Origin: GCA-002733465 sp039969155
GTDB taxonomy: Bacteria; Pseudomonadota; Gammaproteobacteria; Enterobacterales; Kangiellaceae
Direction of reading: 5' to 3'
Length of the DNA: 64,000 nt
Assembly: GCA_039969155.1 (NCBI GenBank)
Contig: JBDVOJ010000038.1
Location: 1 to 64,000 of the forward strand
Part shown: positions 17,749-25,653 of the stretch, in pieces
How positions within the stretch are numbered: position 1 is the stretch's first letter
How the letters are laid out: every line of letters begins with the position of its first letter
Position numbers and translations under genes: made by a program
The notes under the pieces: model-generated
Seen by the model: only the letters and a program-made list of their open reading frames with translations
Database searches by the model: none
Told to the model about the DNA's origin: nothing

Positions 17749-17872
17749 AACTAGCCTCAACCAGAACAATACTAGCGAGCACGAGAATCACTATAGCTCC
17801 CTTAAAATCCCTTATTCTAGATAACTTCTTTTCCATAATATCAGAATCCACTTTATACATACCTCTCTCCAT
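17651..17872 (-). other. Alternative 73-residue hydrophobic frame overlapping the TTG-started gene
   Basis: MERGMYKVDSDIMEKKLSR followed by two hydrophobic stretches, in a different frame from the 52-residue protein over about 100 bases. Both cannot easily be real. A third possibility is a single ancestral gene split by a frameshift near 17690-17700, which would join this N-terminus to the coiled-coil tail. I favour the shorter gene but record this one. Confidence 0.25.
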
Positions 17873-18217
17873 TCAGAGGGCTCAATTCTCACAAAGTGCA
17901 CTTTAGCATATTTCGTGAGCGAGTTTAAAACTCATGATAAATCAATTTAAACTCACTAAATTGTGACTTCTTACTGGCTAAAGTAAGTGTATGATTTATG
18001 ATTCGAACAAGCGTTAGCTGCATAGAACAGGTGTTTCGATTTCGCTACACCCTACCCTCGAGCATGCCCAATATCGAGACATCGCTCGGTCAAAGAATCT
18101 AACGCAAAAACTCAAATTAGTTCATATATTTCAATAATATAGCATATCAAACCATGACTTGGCACAAGACTTGTATTGTAAATAGTATATCCAATAACTA
18201 AACAGTGATTTCGGTCC
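17873..18217. other. Upstream region of the efflux operon
   Basis: 345 bp without a gene. It carries a sigma-54-like promoter near its right end (18159-18175). About 110-130 bp further up is an inverted repeat, GGTGT-N12-ACACC (18030-18051), at a distance usual for an NtrC-type activator site. Confidence 0.5.
18159..18175 (+). promoter_or_regulatory. Sigma-54-like promoter of the efflux operon
   Basis: TTGGCACAAGACTTGTA: a perfect -24 box (TTGGCAC) and a -12 box TTGTA in place of TTGCA, so the GC of the GG-N10-GC rule reads GT. It ends 42 bp before the adaptor ATG. The operon is followed by an NtrC-type regulator, which supports the call despite the mismatch. Confidence 0.55.
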
Positions 18218-19474
18218 ATGGACATTCAAAGAGCGATTCAAAAAAAACCGATGTGGCAAACATACTGGTATGTGTTCCCAATTATACTATTGGTGACGGC
18301 TTCAATAGCAGCCAAAACATATTTAGGAGACACCTCGTTTGTGGTCGAACGAGTCACTCTACAATTTGCCAAAGTTCAAAAAGGTGACTTTCTAATCGAG
18401 GTTAATGGTATAGGCCTACTAAAACCAGAAAACACTCAATGGATTTCTTCTGAAGTTTCCGGTCGAGTAGAGCAAATATTGGTCAAGCCCGGTTCTCATG
18501 TATCCAAGGGGCAACAGTTAGTCCGTCTAAGTAATCCCGAGCTGATACGCGCGTTACAAAAAGCCAAATGGGAGGTTCAAGCAACTGAAGCTGAAATGGA
18601 AGCCACAATGGTGCAGTTGGAATCTCAGTTACTAGATTTAGAAACTAGAGTAGACGAAGCTAAGTTCAACTATCAAAGTACAAAACTAAGGTTAGATGCA
18701 GAGTCTGAACTGATAGAAGCAGGCAAAAGCTCAATTTCTAAAATTGAATTTCAACGCACTATTCTCTCGGTTGACCAACAAAAACAGCGATGGCTTGCTG
18801 AGCAACGCCGAGCTAAAAAGATGAAGGATAATATTTCTGCTAGCAAGAGTGCAAAGTTAGCAAGGCTAGAACTAGTAAAAAGTAACTACCAAAGTATTCA
18901 GGGGCAAGTTGAGAGTCTTAGTATAAAAACACAAGTAGCTGGCACAATTCAGACGATTGCGCTTGAACTAGGCCAACAAATACAAACAGGAGATAGCATT
19001 GCGACCCTCGCCGATCATAGTAGTTTAATCGCAGAGTTAAAAGTACAAGAATTACAGGTGCAAGACATAGCCATCGGTCAACCAGTCATTATTGATACCC
19101 GCTCCTCAGAATTCAAGGGTGTGGTTAGTAGAATAGACCCAAGAGTACAACAGGGTATGGTACAAGTCGATGTAGAAATATCCGATAATTTACCGGCTGA
19201 AGCAAGACCGGATTTAAATATAGAGGGTCGAATTGTCGTACAAAAAATTAGTGACGCTCTGTTTGTCAAACGGCCAAATTTCGCACCGCGAAATACAGAG
19301 GTCAAACTATTTAGCTTATCCAACGATAAACAATTTATTAATCGTCGACAAGTAAAACTGGGTATTACTTCAGTGAGCCAAGTTCAAATTAGTTCAGGGT
19401 TGTCTGAGGGCGACTATATTGTCACGACAGATACCAGTGAATACATTCAGCATCAACAAATTTTAATAAATTAG
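18218..19474 (+). CDS. HlyD/RND-type periplasmic adaptor subunit (MacA-like)
   Basis: 418 residues: an N-terminal membrane anchor (WYVFPIILLVTASIAAKTYL, about 17-36), then a biotinyl-lipoyl half (WISSEVSGRVEQILVKPGSHVSKGQQLVRL), a long coiled-coil hairpin (about 110-230) and the second lipoyl half (TQVAGTIQTIALELGQQIQTGDSIATL). Beta-barrel and membrane-proximal domains follow. It bridges an inner-membrane ABC permease to the outer membrane. The ATP-binding and permease genes follow in the same direction, giving a MacAB-like export system. Substrate unknown. Confidence 0.9.
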   Translation: MDIQRAIQKKPMWQTYWYVFPIILLVTASIAAKTYLGDTSFVVERVTLQFAKVQKGDFLIEVNGIGLLKPENTQWISSEVSGRVEQILVKPGSHVSKGQQLVRLSNPELIRALQKAKWEVQATEAEMEATMVQLESQLLDLETRVDEAKFNYQSTKLRLDAESELIEAGKSSISKIEFQRTILSVDQQKQRWLAEQRRAKKMKDNISASKSAKLARLELVKSNYQSIQGQVESLSIKTQVAGTIQTIALELGQQIQTGDSIATLADHSSLIAELKVQELQVQDIAIGQPVIIDTRSSEFKGVVSRIDPRVQQGMVQVDVEISDNLPAEARPDLNIEGRIVVQKISDALFVKRPNFAPRNTEVKLFSLSNDKQFINRRQVKLGITSVSQVQISSGLSEGDYIVTTDTSEYIQHQQILIN

Positions 19475-19497
19475 CAACAACCATTAGAGGAATAACA

Positions 19498-20238
19498 GTG
19501 AAATCTCTTATACAACTAGACAATGTTTGTAAGCATTTTATGACTGAAGAAATTGAAACTAGAGCGGTTAGTCAAGTGAATCTCTCTATCAATCAAGGTG
19601 ATTACCTGTCCTTAAGTGGTCCATCGGGTTGTGGGAAATCAACCTTGTTATCGATCTTGGGATTATTGGACTCTCCTACAAGCGGCTGCTATTTTTTAGA
19701 TAATGTCGATGTGTCCTCTTTAGATCGAAACCAAAGAGCAAAAATTAGAAATGAACAGGTCGGTTTTGTGTTTCAATCATTTAACCTTATCTCGGACTTG
19801 ACGGTGTTCGAAAACGTCATGTTGCCATTAACCTACCGTTCCGGCATTGAAAGTTCATTGATCAAATCCAAAGTAAATGATGTCCTAGACAAAGTAGAAA
19901 TGTCTCATCGAAAAAATCATTTTCCCTCGCAATTATCTGGAGGGCAGCAACAAAGAGTCGCTGTTGCTAGAGCTCTGGTGAATGACCCTTCTTTCATATT
20001 AGCGGATGAACCTACAGGAAATTTAGATTCTAGAAACGCGCAAGCAGTTATGGATCTTCTTAAAAGTTTGCATGACGAAGGTTCGACAATTTGTATGGTG
20101 ACCCATGACCCGCGTTCAGCTGAGCAGGCTGATAGACGCATAGAAATGTTTGATGGACACATTGTGGTCGACGCGACCAGTAAGAGGCTATCAAACTTAA
20201 AGCAATCAGCTGGGTACATTGAAGAGTCAATAGCCTAG
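19498..20238 (+). CDS. ABC transporter ATP-binding protein (MacB/LolD type)
   Basis: 246 residues, GTG start with AGAGGAA upstream. Contains Walker A GPSGCGKST (about 40-48), the Q-loop (FVFQSFNL), signature LSGGQQQR, Walker B FILADEP and the H-loop MVTHD, all intact. The sequence after Walker B (TGNLDS) is typical of the LolD/MacB/FtsE group. This group powers mechanotransmission rather than pumping through the membrane. It lies 23 bp after the adaptor gene and before the permease. Confidence 0.94.
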   Translation: MKSLIQLDNVCKHFMTEEIETRAVSQVNLSINQGDYLSLSGPSGCGKSTLLSILGLLDSPTSGCYFLDNVDVSSLDRNQRAKIRNEQVGFVFQSFNLISDLTVFENVMLPLTYRSGIESSLIKSKVNDVLDKVEMSHRKNHFPSQLSGGQQQRVAVARALVNDPSFILADEPTGNLDSRNAQAVMDLLKSLHDEGSTICMVTHDPRSAEQADRRIEMFDGHIVVDATSKRLSNLKQSAGYIEESIA

Positions 20239-20320
20239 CGTGAACAATTGGCTCGTTATTATAAAACCCAATTCAGTGCTCGAAAGAGTGAACTAATAAC
20301 TAACTAGATTAGAGACCATT

Positions 20321-22741
20321 ATGTCAGTTTTAATGGATATTAAATATGCTTTTAGGCAGTTGCTAAAAGCGCCAAAATTTACTGCGCTAACTTTACTAGT
20401 ATTAGTGGGCGGCTTGTCGATCAGTCTGTTCACGTTTTCGTTTTTGTATTCGCTCATATATAAGCCGCTTCCGTTACCTGATGGTGATAATATTTATCGA
20501 TTAAGTATTTCTCTAGACGGCAGTGGACGACGTATTCCAGCCTTTGAGTTCATGCAAATTAGAGAGAGTTTAAAGTCAGTAAAGCAAGTCGGCATTTACA
20601 ATGGTTTTTCGGCGAGACTTTCTATCGAAGATGCGGGTAAGACTTTGTTCGCAACCTATGCCGAGAAAGATATCTTTCGATTTACTGGAATATCGCCCAT
20701 TCTAGGCAGAGAGTTTTCAAGCGATGATATGAAGGCTGGGGCGAAACCAACAGTGGTCATTAGCCAACACACTTGGGCAAATACATTCGACAACAATGAA
20801 GATATCATTGGTAAGCGAATTCTAGTCAATGGAACCTTGACTGAAGTTATTGGAGTGATGCCAAAAGGTTTCGGCTTTCCGGTAAATTCAAGATTATGGC
20901 TCCCTTACTCGAACCACCTGTTAAATTTCCAAGAACACTCGGATGATTATCTTCAAGTCTATTTAAAGTTAAATCAAGGTTACAGTCTAAAACAAGCTGA
21001 AGATGAGATAGCAACAGCAGTCGGTCAAATTTATCAACATACCTCTAAAAAATATAATAAACGGTTAGGAAAAGTAGGTGCAAAACTACTGACGTTTCCT
21101 CACGCGCAGACAGATGGCGAAGGTAATCTGGTTTTTACCTTCTTTAATCTAATTGCCTTTTTCATACTCTTATTGGCCTGTATAAATGTTGGCAATTTAT
21201 TATTGGCTAGAGCGATAGAAAAGCGTAAAGAAATAGCCATTAGAGCTGCGCTAGGTGCGCCGATAAAACGACTTACCATTCAGATCATGCTTGAAGGTAT
21301 TGTGATTACACTATTAGGTGGACTGTTATCGCTTTTATTAGTCGGTGATTTATTAGGCTACACTAATACCCTGCTGCACTCTGCCCTTTCAGATAACCTG
21401 CCGTTTTGGTGGCATTGGGGAATGAACAAAGAAACCGTCATCATGGCGGGCGCATTCACATTAATTACGCTATTTTTGGCATCATTTTTACCCGCTTGGC
21501 GAATTGCTAACCAAGATATTAATTCAACTTTACGGGATGGAACTCGCGGCGCTCAAAGTAAAAAATCTGGTAAAGCATCTCGTATTATGGTTACTTTACA
21601 GGTCTTCCTGATTTCGACCTTAATGCTTATCGGTTCACTTTCCGCGTTCATTTCTCACTACTTACTGAATATTGAAATCGGTGAAAACTTTGAACAAGTT
21701 ATTGAAGGCACTATATACTTGTCAGAAGAAAAATATCAAGAACCACAACAGCACATTGCTTTTTTCGAAAGCTTTCAAACGAGAATAAAACAAAAAAGCA
21801 ATGTTGTTGATTCTGCGATCAGAATTTACCGCGGATCGCGACCGATTGCTATTGATGAACTTGGCTTAACCGACGAAAGCAACTTCCCTAAAGTTGACAC
21901 AGTTTCAATAATTGGCAATACTCAATTTTATGGTGCAAAACTTGTTAGCGGACGACACTTAGACCATCGCGATAATGCGAATAACCGAAAAGCCGTGTTA
22001 GTCAGTGAATCGATGGTTAAGCGCTATTGGCCAGATCAAAATGTCATCGATAAACCACTAAAGGTCAAAATCGATGACCAATGGCAAACCTTGTTTATTG
22101 TTGGCGTGGTCACTGACAGAATTAATACCTCTTCACTACTTTCTAGTAAAGATTCCATTGATGAAATATATATTTCTGGTTACCAGTTCCATTACAACTA
22201 CTACCGTGTGTACTATAAGTACAAGGGTCAACAGGACAAAGGTATTGAGTCATTTTATCAAGTGCTTTTCTCTCTCGATAAATCAATTGAGCCTTATCGT
22301 GTTGAGCCCGCGGACAAGAATATCGATATGATGAGAAGTGCTATGAAGCTGACCTCGCGAATCACTTTTTTAGCCGGTGGGTTTGCTTTATTGTTAGCAT
22401 TAACGGGAATTTACGGATTAACGGCCAACGCTGTTGCTAGACGCACACATGAAATTGGAATTCGTCGTGCCGTCGGTGCCACTGACCAACAGATCATCAA
22501 AATGTTTATGAAGCAAGGTAGCAAACAATTATTGATAGGTCTAACTTCCGGACTAGTATTTTTCGCGCTGATAGCGCTAGTTTTTCATAACTTTACTGAA
22601 GGGAATATTCCCATAGAGCTCTACTTTGTTATGGCTGGTGTTGTTTCTGCAGGACTCACTATTGTGGTTCTTCTGGCGATTTATTCCCCAACCAGTAAAG
22701 CGGTGGAGATGGAACCTAATGCAGCCTTAAGGTACGAATAA
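20321..22741 (+). CDS. ABC permease with duplicated FtsX/MacB core domains (ADOP-like)
   Basis: 806 residues. The N-terminal helix (about 20-42) is followed by a MacB periplasmic core and three helices (about 275-400); a second helix, periplasmic domain and three helices end at residue 806. The FtsX motif occurs twice: IRAALGAPIKRLTIQIMLEG and IRRAVGATDQQIIKMFMKQG. That duplicated layout is known from ADOP-type permeases, so a single protein may supply the pair of half-permeases. With the adaptor and ATPase it should form a tripartite exporter, perhaps for a peptide, lipid or antibiotic. Confidence 0.88.
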   Translation: MSVLMDIKYAFRQLLKAPKFTALTLLVLVGGLSISLFTFSFLYSLIYKPLPLPDGDNIYRLSISLDGSGRRIPAFEFMQIRESLKSVKQVGIYNGFSARLSIEDAGKTLFATYAEKDIFRFTGISPILGREFSSDDMKAGAKPTVVISQHTWANTFDNNEDIIGKRILVNGTLTEVIGVMPKGFGFPVNSRLWLPYSNHLLNFQEHSDDYLQVYLKLNQGYSLKQAEDEIATAVGQIYQHTSKKYNKRLGKVGAKLLTFPHAQTDGEGNLVFTFFNLIAFFILLLACINVGNLLLARAIEKRKEIAIRAALGAPIKRLTIQIMLEGIVITLLGGLLSLLLVGDLLGYTNTLLHSALSDNLPFWWHWGMNKETVIMAGAFTLITLFLASFLPAWRIANQDINSTLRDGTRGAQSKKSGKASRIMVTLQVFLISTLMLIGSLSAFISHYLLNIEIGENFEQVIEGTIYLSEEKYQEPQQHIAFFESFQTRIKQKSNVVDSAIRIYRGSRPIAIDELGLTDESNFPKVDTVSIIGNTQFYGAKLVSGRHLDHRDNANNRKAVLVSESMVKRYWPDQNVIDKPLKVKIDDQWQTLFIVGVVTDRINTSSLLSSKDSIDEIYISGYQFHYNYYRVYYKYKGQQDKGIESFYQVLFSLDKSIEPYRVEPADKNIDMMRSAMKLTSRITFLAGGFALLLALTGIYGLTANAVARRTHEIGIRRAVGATDQQIIKMFMKQGSKQLLIGLTSGLVFFALIALVFHNFTEGNIPIELYFVMAGVVSAGLTIVVLLAIYSPTSKAVEMEPNAALRYE

Positions 22742-22752
22742 TAGCTTTAATT

Positions 22753-22773
22753 CCTGCAAGCTTGGCTTGCAGG
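22753..22773. repeat. Perfect 9-bp hairpin between permease and regulator genes
   Basis: CCTGCAAGC, loop TTG, GCTTGCAGG, 12 bp after the permease stop. It is a stable stem without a U-tract. It could lower expression of the regulator and kinase relative to the transporter genes, or stabilise the upstream message. Confidence 0.45.
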
Positions 22774-22845
22774 CCGCGGCAGGGTTACGTAGACTTGCTC
22801 AAGATATCAATCCTATAATTTTTAGTTTACAGCTGATTTAGATAT

Positions 22846-24231
22846 ATGGTTAACAATTTATTGATCGTTGATGACGATGACAATGTGCTGGCAGGGCTAG
22901 AGTTCTTATTATCTGAAGAACTGTATCTTGTCTATAAAGCGAACAGTATCGAAGATGCGAAAGAGTTACTGGAAAAGAATCGTGTTGACTTAGTATTAAC
23001 CGATATGAACTTTCGTCAGGACACTACGTCGGGTAAAGAGGGATTTCAGCTTATAGAGTTTATCTCTCGTGAGTATAGAGATTTACCAATCGTTGTAATG
23101 ACAGGCTGGGCTACAATTGATATTGCTGTAAACGCATTGAAACTCGGTGCCAAAGACTTCGTGCAAAAGCCATGGAATGACCAACAACTCCTTAAAATAA
23201 TTGCCACTCAACTTCACTTATCTGCGGTCGAGAGAAAAGCTGAGACATTAAGCCAGCACAATGAGATTCTAGTCAACCAAAATTTTCCTTCGCAAAAGCA
23301 CGGCATCATCGCCAGATCGCAAGTAATGCAAGATTTGTTATCGAATTTAGCAGAATTAGCTAAATCTGATATGAATATTTTACTAACAGGTGAAAATGGT
23401 ACGGGCAAAAGTATGCTTGCTCAATATGTTCACAAACAGTCCTCGCGTCATGATAAAGATTTTGTTTCGGTCAATATGGGCGCAATCCCTGAAAACCTAT
23501 TTGAAAGTGAGATGTTTGGCCATATCCGAGGGGCTTTTACAGATGCAAACAAAGATAGAATTGGTCGTTTTGAAATGGCAGAAGGCGGTACATTATTTTT
23601 GGATGAATTGGCAAATATTCCAATATCACAACAAGCTAAACTGCTACGAGTGTTAGAAGAAAGCCGTTTCGAGAAAGTTGGTAGTAGTCGAACCCAAGTG
23701 GCAGAAGTGCGTATTATTTCTGCGACCAATGCCGATCTTAACCAGTTGATTGGCGATAATCGTTTTAGACAAGATCTCTATTTTAGACTGAATACCATCG
23801 AAATTAAGATACCAGCCTTAACAGACCGAGTTGAAGATATCGTTCCGCTCGCTGAAGCTTTCCTGAGTAAACATGCGGAAAAGTATCAGCGTGAATGCCC
23901 CAAGCTAAGTAATGATGCCAAACGCTCTCTACTATCCTATCAATGGCCGGGAAATGTCCGAGAACTGAGTCATGCGATGGAACGCGCGCTATTCATTTGT
24001 CGCGACAGACTAATTACTTCTGCGCATCTAAATCAAGCTTCCACAAAGGATAATGACAGCCGTTCCATACCAGATGATGGACATCAGAGTCTCGAAGAAA
24101 TTGAAAAATCAATTTTGAAATCACGCTTAAAGCTATATGAAGGAAATGTTACCGAAACGGCAAAGTCACTTGGGTTAAGCCGTAGTGGCTATTATCGTCG
24201 CATTCAGAAATATGGTTTGGATCAAGAGTGA
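22846..24231 (+). CDS. Sigma-54-dependent response regulator (NtrC type)
   Basis: 461 residues. Receiver domain with acidic pocket (IVDDDD, 7-12), phospho-acceptor D53 (LTDMNF) and Lys in VQKPW. AAA+ domain with Walker A GENGTGKS, the sigma-54 contact loop GAFTDA (a variant of GAFTGA) and Walker B GTLFLDE. The C-terminal Fis-type HTH reads NVTETAKSLGLSRSGYYRRIQ. It activates sigma-54 promoters when phosphorylated; the adaptor operon in front has a sigma-54-like promoter and is the likely target. The kinase gene follows with an overlap. Confidence 0.94.
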   Translation: MVNNLLIVDDDDNVLAGLEFLLSEELYLVYKANSIEDAKELLEKNRVDLVLTDMNFRQDTTSGKEGFQLIEFISREYRDLPIVVMTGWATIDIAVNALKLGAKDFVQKPWNDQQLLKIIATQLHLSAVERKAETLSQHNEILVNQNFPSQKHGIIARSQVMQDLLSNLAELAKSDMNILLTGENGTGKSMLAQYVHKQSSRHDKDFVSVNMGAIPENLFESEMFGHIRGAFTDANKDRIGRFEMAEGGTLFLDELANIPISQQAKLLRVLEESRFEKVGSSRTQVAEVRIISATNADLNQLIGDNRFRQDLYFRLNTIEIKIPALTDRVEDIVPLAEAFLSKHAEKYQRECPKLSNDAKRSLLSYQWPGNVRELSHAMERALFICRDRLITSAHLNQASTKDNDSRSIPDDGHQSLEEIEKSILKSRLKLYEGNVTETAKSLGLSRSGYYRRIQKYGLDQE

Positions 24232-25586
24232 TGCTACATTGGCTTAGCCTCAAACTGCCTAGTTTAAATCGATTGCGTGCTCATGCTAACGAGCAAGCTA
24301 AACTAATTCTTATCGCTAGTCTACCCTGCTATGTCGTGGCATTGATTGCAATTCGGCTCAGCGGCGCCTCCTGGTATTTATTTTTCTTTTTCGCCATTTC
24401 AATGGGACTTTTGATCTTATATGCCGCTGTTGCAGGTAGACAAAAAGCAGATTATCAATTACAGACTTTATCTAATTTGGTCGAAGCATTGATCGATGGA
24501 GACTACACACTCCGCGGTCGGCAACAATCTAATCAGGCCTTTCAAGATCTACTTAATTTGATTAATCGATTAGCAGAAACCCTTAATCATCACAAGTTAA
24601 AAGCTGAAGAAAGCCAGTTATTACTGGAGAAAATCATCGGACAGATGGACACTATGTTGATTGCAACTGATGAAGATGGCCAACTTACCATGCTTAACCA
24701 AAGTGCCGAGAATTGGCTGCAATTAACACTTGGCGATAAGCCGATAAACTTACAAAAGCTCGGACTAGAACGATTGCAAACTGCAGATTCAAGTGAGGTA
24801 ATTCAGTTCCAGCAAGAACACTTAACTGGTGAATACATTTTATTTTCCGATTCATTTATCAGCGGCAATAAGAAGTATTATCTCTACTTGTTAACTCGTG
24901 CAGAAAAGCTTTTGAAACAAAAAGAAAGACAAGCATGGCAAGGGTTACTAAGAGTACTTAGCCACGAACTAAATAACTCTCTCACGCCTATTTCAACTTT
25001 TAGTAGCACCCTAAGACGAAAGCTTGAGCGCGAAGGTGATATTAAAGATATAGAGAAATTCAAAAAAGGATTAGAAGTTATAAGCGAACGCGCAGAATCA
25101 CTTTCTAAATTCATTACAAGTTACAGTCAACTTTCTCATTTACCTAAGCCAAGCTTCGAAAACTATACTTGGCGAGAGAAAATTGAGAAGCTAACTCAGC
25201 TATTTCCCTCGAATCAATTTGAACTTTGTTTCGAGCCGAACCTACCCGACGATATCTGCGTTGACTCTAAACAATTTGAACAAGTTCTGATTAATTTATT
25301 TAAGAACGCACTGGAAGCGTCACAAGACAGCGAAAATAAGTCGATTGAAGTTAAAGCGACGTCGAACAATCATTTGTTTCAGCTCTCGATATTAGATCAA
25401 GGTCCGGGCATCAGCAATAGTGAAAACCTGTTTATTCCTTTCTACTCTACCAAAAAGGATGGCAGCGGAATTGGGTTAGCACTATGCCAGCAAATTATTC
25501 TAAGCCACGGAGGCAAAATCGAGTTAAAGAATCGAGAGCATGGTCACGGGGCAGAAGCCATACTAACTCTTCCTTTTACAAATTAA
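24228..25586 (+). CDS. Sensor histidine kinase (NtrY-like)
   Basis: 452 residues, start GTG at 24228 (ATG at 24231 also possible), overlapping the regulator stop. Two N-terminal membrane helices (about 22-65) enclose almost no periplasmic loop. A short HAMP-like/PAS region follows (about 100-230), then HisKA with the phospho-His in LLRVLSHELNNSLTP, and the HATPase with N box (LFKNALEAS), G1 (DQGPGIS) and G2 (GSGIGLALC). Likely partner of the preceding regulator, probably sensing membrane stress or the exported compound. Confidence 0.93.
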   Translation: MMLHWLSLKLPSLNRLRAHANEQAKLILIASLPCYVVALIAIRLSGASWYLFFFFAISMGLLILYAAVAGRQKADYQLQTLSNLVEALIDGDYTLRGRQQSNQAFQDLLNLINRLAETLNHHKLKAEESQLLLEKIIGQMDTMLIATDEDGQLTMLNQSAENWLQLTLGDKPINLQKLGLERLQTADSSEVIQFQQEHLTGEYILFSDSFISGNKKYYLYLLTRAEKLLKQKERQAWQGLLRVLSHELNNSLTPISTFSSTLRRKLEREGDIKDIEKFKKGLEVISERAESLSKFITSYSQLSHLPKPSFENYTWREKIEKLTQLFPSNQFELCFEPNLPDDICVDSKQFEQVLINLFKNALEASQDSENKSIEVKATSNNHLFQLSILDQGPGISNSENLFIPFYSTKKDGSGIGLALCQQIILSHGGKIELKNREHGHGAEAILTLPFTN

Positions 25587-25653
25587 ACGTCCACAAAAGC
25601 TATTTTGGGATTGATCAAGCTTATAAAGCAAACACATCAATATCCAAGTTTTT

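Noticed and set aside
22759..22776. GG-N10-GC match (TTGGCTTGCAGGCCGC) as a sigma-54 promoter for the regulator gene
   Set aside because: The -12 box reads CCGC rather than TTGC and the match is made by the two arms of a 9-bp hairpin.
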